From: Allomuricauda sp. TY007
GTDB taxonomy: Bacteria; Bacteroidota; Bacteroidia; Flavobacteriales; Flavobacteriaceae
Reading direction: 5' to 3'
DNA length: 64,000 nucleotides
NCBI RefSeq assembly: GCF_010468565.1
Contig: NZ_WUEG01000005.1
Coordinates: forward strand, 124,001 to 188,000
The notes under the pieces: generated by a model
What the model saw: only the letters and a program-made list of their open reading frames with translations
The model's database searches: none
Told to the model about the DNA's origin: nothing
Position numbers and translations under genes: made by a program
Part shown: one piece after another, positions 43,841-52,847 of the stretch
Layout: each line of letters starts with the position of its first letter
Position numbering within the stretch: the first letter of the stretch is position 1

Positions 43841-45232
43841 ATGAGCAAGTTCGATATAATTGTTTTGGGAAGTGGTCCAGGTGGGTATGTTACTGCCATC
43901 AGGGCATCACAATTAGGTTTCAAAACAGCCATTATAGAAAAAGAAAGTTTGGGAGGCGTATGCCTTAATTGGGGGTGTATCCCGACCAAGGCCCTTCTAA
44001 AATCCGCTCAGGTTTTTGAATATCTAAAACATGCCGAAGACTACGGTTTGAACGCCAAAGATGTTACACATGATTTTGATGCCGTTGTAAAAAGAAGCCG
44101 TGGGGTTGCCGATGGAATGAGTAAAGGTGTTCAATTCTTGATGAAGAAGAACAAGATTGAGGTCATTAATGGGTTTGGAAAGGTAAAACCTGGCAAAAAA
44201 GTTGAAGTAAAGGCCGAAAACGGTGACACCACCGAGTATTCAGCCGACAATATTATAATAGCCACCGGAGCGCGCAGTCGTGAGCTGCCAAGTCTTCCAC
44301 AGGATGGTGAAAAGGTAATCGGTTACCGCGAGGCCATGTCCTTGAAAAAACAACCCAAGAAAATGATCGTGGTGGGCAGTGGCGCCATTGGTATGGAGTT
44401 CGCCTATTTCTATCACTCCATGGGCACAGAAGTTACCGTTGTGGAGTATATGCCGAACGTTGTTCCTGTTGAGGACGAAGATATTTCCAAGCAATTGGAG
44501 CGCAGCTTCAAAAAATCAGGCGTAAAAATCAAAACTTCTGCAGAGGTCACTAAAGTTGACACCTCTGGCGATGGCGTAAAAGCCACCGTAAAAACCAAAA
44601 AAGGGGAAGAGGTTCTTGAGGCTGACATCGTACTGTCTGCCGTCGGAATTAAAACCAACATTGAAAACATAGGTTTGGAAGATGTTGGGATTGCCACGGA
44701 CAGAGATAAAATATTGGTGAACGATTACTACCAGACCAACATTCCCGGCTACTACGCCATTGGTGACATAACACCTGGACAGGCCTTGGCACATGTTGCC
44801 TCCGCAGAAGGAATCATATGTGTGGAGAAATTAGCAGGTATGCATGTGGAAGCTTTGGATTATGGTAATATTCCAGGATGCACGTATTGTATCCCCGAAA
44901 TAGCCTCTGTTGGTTTGACAGAGAAGCAAGCCAAAGAAAAGGGATACGACCTTAAAATCGGGAAATTTCCTTTCTCCGCCAGTGGTAAAGCAAAAGCTGC
45001 AGGGACCCCGGATGGTTTTGTAAAGGTTATTTTTGATGCCAAATACGGTGAGTGGCTAGGTTGCCACATGATTGGGGTTGGTGTAACCGATATGATCGCC
45101 GAAGCCGTAGTTGCCCGAAAATTGGAGACCACAGGCCACGAAGTATTAAAAGCTGTTCACCCACACCCAACTATGAGCGAAGCGGTAATGGAAGCCGTTG
45201 CCGATGCTTATGATGAAGTAATCCACCTATAG
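43841..45232 (+). CDS. lpd: Dihydrolipoyl dehydrogenase
   Basis: This 463-aa flavoenzyme reoxidises lipoamide in the 2-oxo acid dehydrogenase or glycine cleavage complexes. It has the FAD motif IIVLGSGPGGYVTAI, the redox disulfide in GGVCLNWGCIPTK (Cys41, Cys46), a second nucleotide site (IVVGSGAIGMEF) and the C-terminal catalytic HPHPTMSEA. A Bacteroidota-type promoter lies 51 bp upstream. Its stop is 3 bp before the DUF3817 gene. Confidence 0.97.
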   Translation: MSKFDIIVLGSGPGGYVTAIRASQLGFKTAIIEKESLGGVCLNWGCIPTKALLKSAQVFEYLKHAEDYGLNAKDVTHDFDAVVKRSRGVADGMSKGVQFLMKKNKIEVINGFGKVKPGKKVEVKAENGDTTEYSADNIIIATGARSRELPSLPQDGEKVIGYREAMSLKKQPKKMIVVGSGAIGMEFAYFYHSMGTEVTVVEYMPNVVPVEDEDISKQLERSFKKSGVKIKTSAEVTKVDTSGDGVKATVKTKKGEEVLEADIVLSAVGIKTNIENIGLEDVGIATDRDKILVNDYYQTNIPGYYAIGDITPGQALAHVASAEGIICVEKLAGMHVEALDYGNIPGCTYCIPEIASVGLTEKQAKEKGYDLKIGKFPFSASGKAKAAGTPDGFVKVIFDAKYGEWLGCHMIGVGVTDMIAEAVVARKLETTGHEVLKAVHPHPTMSEAVMEAVADAYDEVIHL

Positions 45233-45235
45233 ACT

Positions 45236-45517
45236 ATGCTGAAGATTTTTAGGGCCACTGCTATTTTAGAAGGTATTTCCTATCTACTCCTTTTCGGAAT
45301 GACCATGCCGTTAAAGCATTGGGCAGATATTCCTGAACCGAACCAAGTTGTTGGTATGGCACATGGAATATTGTTTATTCTATATGTAGTGGTGGCCATC
45401 GTTTTTTGTTGGGAACGAAAATGGAAACTAAAAAGGTTTATTATACTCTTTGTTGCATCCTTGCTCCCATTCGGTACCTTTTATGCCGATAAAAAATACT
45501 TGAAAAGTTTAGCTTAA
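45236..45517 (+). CDS. DUF3817 family membrane protein
   Basis: This 93-aa protein has three membrane segments (about 5-25, 38-58, 66-85) and the family pattern LRATAILEGISYLLLF-like start with GMTMPLKHWADIPEPNQVVG between helices one and two. DUF3817 proteins are of unknown function. It starts 3 bp after lpd and its 3' end overlaps aroQ on the other strand by 9 bp. Confidence 0.88.
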   Translation: MLKIFRATAILEGISYLLLFGMTMPLKHWADIPEPNQVVGMAHGILFILYVVVAIVFCWERKWKLKRFIILFVASLLPFGTFYADKKYLKSLA

Positions 45518-45925
45518 AAAGCTCTGGATGGCCAAATCGTAGCTTTGGAGCCCAAATCCAAGGATAACACCTTTGGCTCCAGGTGATATGTAAGACACAT
45601 GACGGTATTCCTCACGCTGGTGCGTATTGGAAATGTGCACCTCGATTACCGGAGTTTCCACAGCTTTCACCGCATCACCAATGCCTACAGAAGTATGCGT
45701 ATAGGCAGCGGCATTTAGAACGATACCGTCGTAATCAAAACCTACTTCCTGTATTTTACCGATCAGCTCCCCCTCTATATTGGATTGATAGTATTCCAAT
45801 GCTACATCGGGAAACTTTTCTTGCAATTGTTTAAAGTAATCTTCAAAAGTGGTTTTCCCGTATACTTCGGGTTCTCGTTTTCCCAACAGATTCAGGTTGG
45901 GTCCGTTGATGATCATTAGTTTCAT
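45509..45925 (-). CDS. aroQ: Type II 3-dehydroquinate dehydratase
   Basis: This 138-aa cytoplasmic enzyme converts 3-dehydroquinate to 3-dehydroshikimate. It begins MKLMIINGPNLNLLGKREPE and has the active-site Tyr in VYGKTTFEDY, NAAAYTHTSVGIGDA, EVHISNTHQREEYRH and ISPGAKGVILGFG. Length is normal for the dodecameric type II enzyme. Its 3' end overlaps the DUF3817 gene by 9 bp. Confidence 0.96.
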   Translation of the reverse strand: MKLMIINGPNLNLLGKREPEVYGKTTFEDYFKQLQEKFPDVALEYYQSNIEGELIGKIQEVGFDYDGIVLNAAAYTHTSVGIGDAVKAVETPVIEVHISNTHQREEYRHVSYISPGAKGVILGFGLQSYDLAIQSFLS

Positions 45926-45941
45926 GCCATCAAAAATACAA

Positions 45942-45970
45942 TAAAAAAAAAGGGCGGAATAAACCCGCCC
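45942..45970 (-). terminator. Intrinsic terminator of the outer-membrane protein gene
   Basis: On the minus strand a 6-bp GC stem (GGGCGG / CCGCCC, 7-nt loop) is followed by nine T. It begins about 20 bp after the stop of the upstream gene at 45993 and stops transcription before aroQ. Confidence 0.85.
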
Positions 45971-45992
45971 CCCAATTCATACTATTTATAAA

Positions 45993-46457
45993 TCAATTGT
46001 TAATGGCGAATTGAAGCCCAAATCCAAAAGCTGCCACTTCATTTTCACCTACATCACTGAGTACCACCGATGGACGCCAATCAAAATTAAGCACAAAGGG
46101 AACTCCATCTATCTTAAAGTCGAGTCCTAAATGAGGTCGCAGCGCAAAAATATTGTCCGAGTTTTTAATAAAAATAATACTCGGTCCCACACCAGCATAC
46201 CAGCGTAAGCCGGGTGCCCTAAAAAATCCTTTGTGGAAAGAATACAAAAATGTGGCTATGGTGGCATTATCCTCAAAACCCAAATCCGCTTGACCTACAT
46301 GATTATCGGAAAAAAAATATTTACCGGTAGCTCCAAAAAAGGTAGCTTCATCATAAAGGTCAATGCCCAACCCCAAGGCAGCCCTGTAATTTGTTTGGGC
46401 CTTAACGGCCAGGTTACCAAGCATAAACAAAGCAACAACTAAAAGTAATTTTTTCAT
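45993..46457 (-). CDS. Small outer-membrane beta-barrel protein, 154 aa
   Basis: This protein has a signal peptide (MKKLLLVVALFMLGNLAVKAQ). The mature part alternates in a beta-barrel manner (YRAALGLGIDLYDEATFFGAT, AFGFGLQFAINN) and ends in an aromatic-rich strand, as porin-like proteins do. A family is not recognisable; it resembles small flavobacterial barrel proteins of unknown function. The gene downstream of the similar 174-aa protein at 46535 may be its co-transcribed partner, though 77 bp separate them. Confidence 0.75.
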   Translation of the reverse strand: MKKLLLVVALFMLGNLAVKAQTNYRAALGLGIDLYDEATFFGATGKYFFSDNHVGQADLGFEDNATIATFLYSFHKGFFRAPGLRWYAGVGPSIIFIKNSDNIFALRPHLGLDFKIDGVPFVLNFDWRPSVVLSDVGENEVAAFGFGLQFAINN

Positions 46458-46534
46458 TTGTTAAGTGTAATTAATGGTTAATATTCATAGTTTAAACTGC
46501 AAGATTTGGGGTTAAAAACAGTTGCTTTTTCTTT

Positions 46535-47059
46535 TTAAAACAAAAATAAAATTCCCAATGTCGCCATCGAGAAATCGTAATCATCACTTATTTTTACATA
46601 AGAAATGTTTATTTCGGTGGTGCTATTGAGGTTGGCACCAATAATGGGCCTTACATAAAGCCCTCCTGTATTACCATCATTTATTCCAACGGCATACCCT
46701 ACATCGGCACCGATCTTAAAATCGTAGGTAGGGTATATTCTAAAAGCACCCGCTACAGGAACATATTGAATATTGGGAAAGTCACCCTCCCTCTCCACTG
46801 GGCCAAAATCTGCCGTATCGTTGTTAATAAAGGCATTCATAAATCCTGTTGAGATACCTGCATCAATGAGTTCCGAAACCCCCCAATGATATCCTAAATC
46901 CAGACCTAGTTCAAAATTTGAAACATCGGAAATATCTCCAAATGGAATCCCTAAATGAACCCCTGCTTTAAAATTTGTCCGATCCACTCGCTGCGCCATG
47001 GATGAAAAACTTACGGCAACCAAGGCTATGATCGCCATTACAAATGTCTTTTTCTTCAT
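46535..47059 (-). CDS. Outer-membrane beta-barrel protein, 174 aa
   Basis: This protein has a signal peptide (MKKKTFVMAIIALVAVSFSSMA) and then an amphipathic barrel-like pattern (FKAGVHLGIPFGDISDV, LGLDLGYHWGVSELIDAGIS, DYDFSMATLGILFLF). The strand repeat and final FLF terminus fit an outer-membrane barrel of the 8-stranded type. No function can be assigned. It reads from its own promoter, with 228 bp to the xerD start on the other side. Confidence 0.8.
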   Translation of the reverse strand: MKKKTFVMAIIALVAVSFSSMAQRVDRTNFKAGVHLGIPFGDISDVSNFELGLDLGYHWGVSELIDAGISTGFMNAFINNDTADFGPVEREGDFPNIQYVPVAGAFRIYPTYDFKIGADVGYAVGINDGNTGGLYVRPIIGANLNSTTEINISYVKISDDYDFSMATLGILFLF

Positions 47060-47287
47060 TGTTAAAATTTTATTAACAACAGAACGTCATCATCAGCAAA
47101 AAAGTGTCTTTTGATGTAATTTTCCTACAAAATGGACATTTTCAATTATTTATCCATTCAATTTCTATTGGGAAAGTATTAAAACTTGTGGTTTTTTATT
47201 CCCCTCAATTGACCAAAGGGCTGTTTGGGTTGACCAATCCATACTTTTAATCGATCCTGAAAATGGAATGTCACTATATTTGGTGAT

Positions 47288-48184
47288 ATGAACTGGCAGC
47301 AAGCACTAAAAGACTACCAAAATTATTTGAAGATAGAGCGGGGTCTTTCCCAAAATTCCATTTTAAGTTATGCCATGGACCTTCAAAAGCTCGTCCATTT
47401 TCTTGAGGATAATTCAATTGATGAAAAACCCGTGGCAATCTCTCGGGAAACGGTTCAACAGTTTATTTATGATATTGCCAAAATAGTGAGCCCTAGAACG
47501 CAGGCAAGGATTATTTCGGGTTTAAAAGGTTTTTTTACCTATTTGGTTTTTGAGGATTACAGGGAGGATAATCCCATGGACCTTATCGAAACCCCAAAAA
47601 TTGGAAGAAAGTTGCCCGACACCCTTTCCGAGGAGGAAATAAACAATTTGATTGCCGCCATCGACCTATCCAAACCCGAAGGGGAACGCAATAGGGCAAT
47701 TTTGGAAACCTTGTATGGCTGTGGCCTTCGGGTGTCGGAACTCATCAATCTAAAACTATCCGACCTGTATTTTGATGAGGATTTTATAAAGGTAACGGGA
47801 AAGGGGAACAAACAACGCTTTGTTCCGATCAGTGATGTGAACCAAAAATACATCAACATATATTGGAAAGAGGTCCGGGTGCATTTGCCCATAAAAAAAG
47901 AACACGAGGATTTTGTTTTTTTAAACCGTAGGGGCAACCAATTGACCCGGGCCATGATTTTCACCATTGTTAAAAGACTTGCAGAAAAAATTGGGTTGGA
48001 CAAAAATATCAGCCCCCATACCTTTCGGCATTCCTTTGCTACCCATCTTTTGGAAAATGGTGCCGACCTTAGGGCCATACAGCAAATGTTGGGGCATGAG
48101 AGCATTACCACTACCGAGGTGTACATGCATGTGAACCGTACACATTTGACACAGGTTCTCAAAAATTTTCATCCGAGAAGATAA
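47288..48184 (+). CDS. xerD: Tyrosine recombinase XerD-like
   Basis: This 298-aa recombinase resolves chromosome dimers at dif. The N-terminal core-binding part (MNWQQALKDYQNYLKIERGL) precedes the catalytic domain with Arg148 (GCGLRVSEL), Lys172 (GKGNKQR), His244-Arg247 (HTFRHSFATHL), His270 (GHESI) and Tyr279 (EVYMHV). Size and lack of nearby att-like repeats fit the housekeeping enzyme rather than a phage integrase. It ends 6 bp before a converging gene. Confidence 0.93.
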   Translation: MNWQQALKDYQNYLKIERGLSQNSILSYAMDLQKLVHFLEDNSIDEKPVAISRETVQQFIYDIAKIVSPRTQARIISGLKGFFTYLVFEDYREDNPMDLIETPKIGRKLPDTLSEEEINNLIAAIDLSKPEGERNRAILETLYGCGLRVSELINLKLSDLYFDEDFIKVTGKGNKQRFVPISDVNQKYINIYWKEVRVHLPIKKEHEDFVFLNRRGNQLTRAMIFTIVKRLAEKIGLDKNISPHTFRHSFATHLLENGADLRAIQQMLGHESITTTEVYMHVNRTHLTQVLKNFHPRR

Positions 48185-48190
48185 AAAATC

Positions 48191-48700
48191 TCAAAATTTT
48201 ATTCGGGTTCCCATCTCAAGTCGTGTGCCCACTCCTTCCAGCCCCATACTATAAAAATTGGATGCTTTGATCGGGCGGACGAGCTTTACATCCAAAAGCA
48301 TATTTTCACGAACTTGGTGTTCCATACCAAGAAAAATTTCATGGCGCGGGTCGGGATTTGGATATCCCCTGCCACTATTGTATAAATCCCATTCTTTTTG
48401 ATATCCTCCCAACATGTAAAGTTTTTTACCGATCCTTTGGTTTAGCTGTGCACCTAAACTGAATCTGTCTGCGTGGTAGCGTCGGTAATGTTCGCCAATA
48501 ACTTGAATTTCTGTACCCTCCAAAGCTTCAAAATTGATACTGAACCAGGCAAAATGTGATAATTCATCAAATTTTGGATAATTAAAACCCTCAATATAGA
48601 TTGGAGACTCCGCGGTTTTGGAAATAACAGTACTATTTTGAGCGTGAATCGTCAGACTGAACAACATGGCTAAGGTGAGAAAAAAGGCTAATCTGTTCAT
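48191..48700 (-). CDS. Secreted hypothetical protein (DUF2490-like), 169 aa
   Basis: A signal peptide (MNRLAFFLTLAMLFSLTIHAQ) begins at ATG 48700; the longer frame adds nine unlikely residues. The mature part looks barrel-like (HYRRYHADRFSLGAQLNQRIG, EWDLYNSGRGYPNPDPRHE) and ends in a strand (RLEMGTRIKF), as outer-membrane proteins do. The family is not certain; a DUF2490-type protein is the best guess. Its 3' end faces xerD. Confidence 0.6.
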   Translation of the reverse strand: MNRLAFFLTLAMLFSLTIHAQNSTVISKTAESPIYIEGFNYPKFDELSHFAWFSINFEALEGTEIQVIGEHYRRYHADRFSLGAQLNQRIGKKLYMLGGYQKEWDLYNSGRGYPNPDPRHEIFLGMEHQVRENMLLDVKLVRPIKASNFYSMGLEGVGTRLEMGTRIKF

Positions 48701-48795
48701 GGTGAGTGTTTTACTACAATTTACCAAAGCTTGAACAACCCACCATAACTATTAGCTAAATTTTAACCTTGATGTTTGGAATTCAGCAAACTACA

Positions 48796-50112
48796 TCAGT
48801 CCTGCATCAGGGTATTCTTTTCTACCTTGTTCTGTTTTTTAAAAGGTCGGATAATCAATCGGGCTTCACGGTCAAATCGAATATAATTGTACACCCAATT
48901 GATAAAGACCACTACCCTATTTCTAAAACCGATCAGAAAATATAGATGCACAAACATCCAAACAAACCAAGCAAATACGCCTTGAAACCGGAATTTTGGC
49001 AAATCCACCACCGCTTTGTTCCTTCCTACGGTTGCCATGCTGCCCTTATCTTTATAAACAAAAGGTTTCATCGGTTTGTTCTCTATCAATCGAACCAGGT
49101 TGTCCCCAAGGTTCCTCCCTTGTTGTATGGCAGGTTGGGCCATCATAGGGTGTCCATAAGGAAATTCCTCCGTTTCCATTTGCGCCACGTCACCAATGGC
49201 AAAAACATCTTCCAGTCCCACAATTTGATGAAACTCGTTTACTTTTAAACGTTTGTCCCTGCTAAGAAGTTCCTCAACATCCAAACCTTTTAGTCCCACT
49301 GCTTTGACTCCCGCGGCCCACACCAAGGTTTCTGCCTCAAAAATTGTTTTGGTGCTTGTGGTTACTTTTTTGCCATCGTAATCGGTTACACGGATGTTTT
49401 TCCAAACATTTACCCCGAGCTCTTCCAAAAACTTTTCCGCTTTCTCCGATGCTTTTTCACTCATTGCCGGCAAAATCCTATCGCCGCCTTGCACCAAGTT
49501 TATTTGTGCCCTACGGGTATCCAGATCGGGGTAATCCTTCGGCAAAATGCCTTTTTTGATCTCTGCCAAAGCCCCTGCCAGTTCAACCCCTGTGGGACCA
49601 CCGCCCACTATAACGAAGTTCATCAAGGCATCACGCTCATGGAGGTCATCCGTTAAAAGTGCCTGCTCAAAATTTTCCAGGATCAAGCTTCGTAAATTCA
49701 GGGATTGCGGAATGGTTTTCATGGCCATACCCTTGGCCTTAATGTTCTTATTCCCAAAAAAGTTGGTTTCCGAACCCGTTGCTACCACCAGGTAATCATA
49801 AAAAATCTCCCCGATATTGGTCTTGATTCGTTTGGTATCCGTTTTAACTTCCTTCACCTGTGCCAATCTAAAAAAGAAATTGGGATAGCCCTGCAACACC
49901 TTTCTGATGGGGTATGCAATGGAATCCGGTTCCAGCCCACCTGTGGACACTTGATACAGCAAGGGTTGAAAGTTGTGGTAATTGTGTTTATCCAACAGAA
50001 CCACTTGGGCTTCTTTTTTACTTAATTTTTTGGCTAATGCAATGCCTCCAAAACCGCCGCCTATAATTACGACTCTTGGATAACTGGATTGAGGAATGTT
50101 CATGCTCGACAT
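48796..50112 (-). CDS. ndh: Type II NADH dehydrogenase-like oxidoreductase
   Basis: This 438-aa flavoprotein has RVVIIGGGFGGIALAKKLSK for FAD, a second GGGPTGVELAGAL for NADH, and a hydrophobic C-terminal region (FAWFVWMFVHLYFLIGF) that attaches to the membrane. It passes electrons from NADH to quinone without pumping protons. NHNY...FQPLLYQVSTGGL is typical for the family. It diverges from the M20 gene (92 bp), whose signal peptide begins at 50205. Confidence 0.93.
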   Translation of the reverse strand: MSSMNIPQSSYPRVVIIGGGFGGIALAKKLSKKEAQVVLLDKHNYHNFQPLLYQVSTGGLEPDSIAYPIRKVLQGYPNFFFRLAQVKEVKTDTKRIKTNIGEIFYDYLVVATGSETNFFGNKNIKAKGMAMKTIPQSLNLRSLILENFEQALLTDDLHERDALMNFVIVGGGPTGVELAGALAEIKKGILPKDYPDLDTRRAQINLVQGGDRILPAMSEKASEKAEKFLEELGVNVWKNIRVTDYDGKKVTTSTKTIFEAETLVWAAGVKAVGLKGLDVEELLSRDKRLKVNEFHQIVGLEDVFAIGDVAQMETEEFPYGHPMMAQPAIQQGRNLGDNLVRLIENKPMKPFVYKDKGSMATVGRNKAVVDLPKFRFQGVFAWFVWMFVHLYFLIGFRNRVVVFINWVYNYIRFDREARLIIRPFKKQNKVEKNTLMQD

Positions 50113-50204
50113 ACCGACAAATTTAAGTATTACCTGTTTGAGCGGGTCATCTCAGGCTTGGTTTTTTTGTATCTTTAGCATCTAACTCAAAAAAACTTCA
50201 ACCC

Positions 50205-51632
50205 ATGAAAAAAATTCTCCCGCTAGGTGCGCTGCTATTGTTGTGCACCATGGGTATTCATGCCCAAAAAAAGAAAAACGATGTAATCAAGGCTTTAGAT
50301 TCAAAATCTGAAAAATACACTGAAATTGCCCATGAAATATGGGACTTGGCTGAAATGGGATATTTGGAAGAGCAAAGTTCCGCCCTTTTACAAAAAACCC
50401 TTTCCGATGCCGGGTTTTCCATCGAAACAGGGATTGCCGGTATCCCAACGGCTTTTAAAGCCGAATATGGATCTGGGTATCCTGTAATTGGTATTTTGGG
50501 GGAATACGATGCCTTGCCCGGCCTTTCACAAGAGGCTGTTCCAGAGAAAAAATCCGCTGGTGGGGCTGCCGGTCATGCCTGTGGGCACCACTTGTTTGGA
50601 ACAGCATCCACCGCTGCGGCGATTTCGGTAAAGGATTGGATGGATGCCAACAACATTAAAGGAACCATTCGCTTTTACGGATGCCCGGCAGAAGAAGGTG
50701 GTTCCGGTAAAGTTTATATGGTTCGCGAAGGCGTGTTCGATGATGTGGACGTAGCCCTGCATTGGCACCCAAGTTCGGCAAATGCCGCCAGTGCCGGTGC
50801 CGCATTGGCCAACAAATCCGCCAAATTCAGGTTCCATGGGGTTTCTGCACATGCCGCAGCCGCACCACAAATGGGACGTTCGGCATTGGATGGCGTAGAG
50901 GCCATGAATGCCATGGTAAACATGATGCGCGAGCATATCCCCGAAGATGCACGAATTCACTACGTAATCACCGATGGAGGTAAAGCGCCAAATGTTGTTC
51001 CCGACTTTGCCGAAGTTTATTATTATGCAAGACACAACACCAGGGATGTGGTCGTGGATATTTTTGATAGGATCGTAAAAGCAGCGGAAGGAGCTGCGAT
51101 GGGAACAGGAACTACCATGGAATATGAAATGATCGGGGGAACCCACGAACTCCTGCCCAACCTGACCGTGCAAAAAATAATGTACGACAACTTGGTGAAA
51201 GTAGGTGGGGTTACTTACAATGATGAGGAAAAGGCCTTTGCCGAAAAAATATCCAAAACTTTGGGCAAAAATGCACCGGACATTTCCACTGCCGAAAAAA
51301 TCCAACCTTACAAAGAAACAGCCAATGCATTTGGTTCCACCGATGTGGGAGACGTTAGTTTTACCGTACCAACAGCTGGCTTGGGAACGGCGACATGGGT
51401 ACCCGGAACACCTGCACACAGTTGGCAAGCCGTAGCTGCCGGAGGTATGAGCATTGGCTCCAAAGGAATGATGGTAGCCGCCAAAACCATAGCCCTTACC
51501 GCAATGGATATTTTTGAAAACCCAAAAACAATAGAGGCCGCCAAAAAGGAATTGGAGGAAAGAAGGGGAAAAGACTTCAAATATATTCCCATGTTGGGCA
51601 ACAGACCTCCTGCATTGGACTATCGTAAATAG
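50205..51632 (+). CDS. M20-family amidohydrolase/peptidase, exported
   Basis: This 475-aa protein has a signal peptide (MKKILPLGALLLLCTMGIHAQ). The metal-binding and catalytic segment is GGAAGHACGHHLFGTA, with EYDALPGLSQE upstream, PAEEGGSGK (a catalytic Glu pair) and WHPSSANAASAG. It resembles AbgB-type amidohydrolases acting on N-acyl amino acids or aminobenzoyl-glutamate-like amides, but in the periplasm. The substrate cannot be told. No operon partner is apparent. Confidence 0.9.
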   Translation: MKKILPLGALLLLCTMGIHAQKKKNDVIKALDSKSEKYTEIAHEIWDLAEMGYLEEQSSALLQKTLSDAGFSIETGIAGIPTAFKAEYGSGYPVIGILGEYDALPGLSQEAVPEKKSAGGAAGHACGHHLFGTASTAAAISVKDWMDANNIKGTIRFYGCPAEEGGSGKVYMVREGVFDDVDVALHWHPSSANAASAGAALANKSAKFRFHGVSAHAAAAPQMGRSALDGVEAMNAMVNMMREHIPEDARIHYVITDGGKAPNVVPDFAEVYYYARHNTRDVVVDIFDRIVKAAEGAAMGTGTTMEYEMIGGTHELLPNLTVQKIMYDNLVKVGGVTYNDEEKAFAEKISKTLGKNAPDISTAEKIQPYKETANAFGSTDVGDVSFTVPTAGLGTATWVPGTPAHSWQAVAAGGMSIGSKGMMVAAKTIALTAMDIFENPKTIEAAKKELEERRGKDFKYIPMLGNRPPALDYRK

Positions 51633-51705
51633 ATTTTTCATCAAACACTGTAACAAATGTTGCTTTCTGCATACTTATAATTAAAGCAACTTTACCAACC
51701 GTTTA

Positions 51706-52200
51706 GTGAACAAAGAACTGGAACATCGTTTTGTGACGGAACTTGAGGACAATCAAAATATTGTCCATAAGGTATGTAGTCTCTATACCAACGACAAAGA
51801 CTCCCATAACGACCTGTTCCAAGAAATCACTATTCAATTGTGGAAAGCATATCCAAAGTTTCGGGGAGATGCCAAGTTTAGTACATGGATGTACCGTGTG
51901 GCGTTGAATACGGCCATTACCTTGTACCGAAAATCAAAAAAAAGGGTCAAGACCCAAGATTTTGAGTCGGTCCTCCATAAAATCAAGGCCACGGATTATG
52001 ATGATACGGAGGAACGGCAGTTAAAACTGATGTACGACGCCATAAAACAGCTTGGTGATATTGACAAGGCCTTGGTATTCCTCTATCTGGAAGACAAGGA
52101 TTACACGGAGATAGCCGAAACTTTGGGTATTACGGAAGTAAATGCGAGAGTGAAGATGAGCAGGGTAAAAAATAAATTAAGAACCATATTAAATCCTTGA
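51706..52200 (+). CDS. ECF-type RNA polymerase sigma factor
   Basis: This 164-aa protein has sigma region 2 (about 15-80: VHKVCSLYTNDKDSHNDLFQ, STWMYRVALNTAITLYRKSK) and region 4 (about 105-160: KALVFLYLEDKDYTEIAETL, VNARVKMSRVKNKLRTIL). It starts at GTG 51706. The stop overlaps the next gene's leader; a membrane protein follows 2 bp downstream, probably its regulator. Unlike the sigma gene at 31186, no repeat-rich target genes follow. Confidence 0.93.
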   Translation: MNKELEHRFVTELEDNQNIVHKVCSLYTNDKDSHNDLFQEITIQLWKAYPKFRGDAKFSTWMYRVALNTAITLYRKSKKRVKTQDFESVLHKIKATDYDDTEERQLKLMYDAIKQLGDIDKALVFLYLEDKDYTEIAETLGITEVNARVKMSRVKNKLRTILNP

Positions 52201-52202
52201 TT

Positions 52203-52847
52203 ATGCTGGATGAACTGGAGCTCTTGAAAAAAGATTGGCAAAAACGGGAAGCAGACCTTCCCAAGCTGTCCTATGAGCAAATCTATCCGATGACCAAGAA
52301 AAAGTCATCGTCCATAGTTAAATGGATTTTTTATATCAGCATCATAGAATTTGTATTCTGGGCGGGTATCAATATTGTTTTTAGCGGTCCCGAAACCATG
52401 CAGGAGCTAAAGGACATGCATATCTATAAGGTCGTTATGGCCCTTAACATCATCAACTACGCCATTATCCTTTACTTTATCTATAAGTTTTACATCAATT
52501 ACAAAAAAATATCGTTCACGGATTCCTCCAAGAATTTGATGCGGACCATTTTAAAGGTAAAACGAACCGTAACACAATATGTCTGGTTCAATCTTATCAT
52601 CTTCACCACCTATTTGATCATAAACATGTACGGGGCACTCCTTTATGGTTCCGAGGGACAGAAAATTGTTGAAGCTGCATCCAAAGACGGGGACAGCATA
52701 ACATTTTGGGCCATGGTGATCGGGATATCCGTAGTATTTATAGCCGCTATCCTATTTTTAATATGGCTGTTCTACAAATTACTTTACGGTATCTTACTAA
52801 AAAGACTTAGAAAAAACTACAACGACCTTAAAAGGTTAGAAGTCTAA
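52203..52847 (+). CDS. Membrane protein coupled to the ECF sigma gene, possible anti-sigma factor
   Basis: This 214-aa protein begins MLDELELLKKDWQKREADLP, a short charged cytoplasmic part, then has four membrane helices (about 40-60, 78-98, 125-145, 170-200). It starts 2 bp after the sigma gene, so an anti-sigma role is likely though no known domain is seen. Its 3' end overlaps the acyltransferase gene on the other strand by 4 bp. Confidence 0.75.
   Translation: MLDELELLKKDWQKREADLPKLSYEQIYPMTKKKSSSIVKWIFYISIIEFVFWAGINIVFSGPETMQELKDMHIYKVVMALNIINYAIILYFIYKFYINYKKISFTDSSKNLMRTILKVKRTVTQYVWFNLIIFTTYLIINMYGALLYGSEGQKIVEAASKDGDSITFWAMVIGISVVFIAAILFLIWLFYKLLYGILLKRLRKNYNDLKRLEV

Noticed and set aside
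47275..47282. TATATTTG just before xerD, which would make it leaderless
   Set aside because: The -7-like element has no TTG at the right distance upstream, so it is probably chance.
47288..48184. XerD-like gene as a mobile-element integrase
   Set aside because: It has housekeeping-type length and motifs and there is no att-like repeat, tRNA or phage gene around it.
50526..51656. A 376-codon minus-strand frame opposite the M20 gene
   Set aside because: It is rich in His/Cys/Gly in an unnatural way and mirrors the M20 gene codons; no domain is seen.
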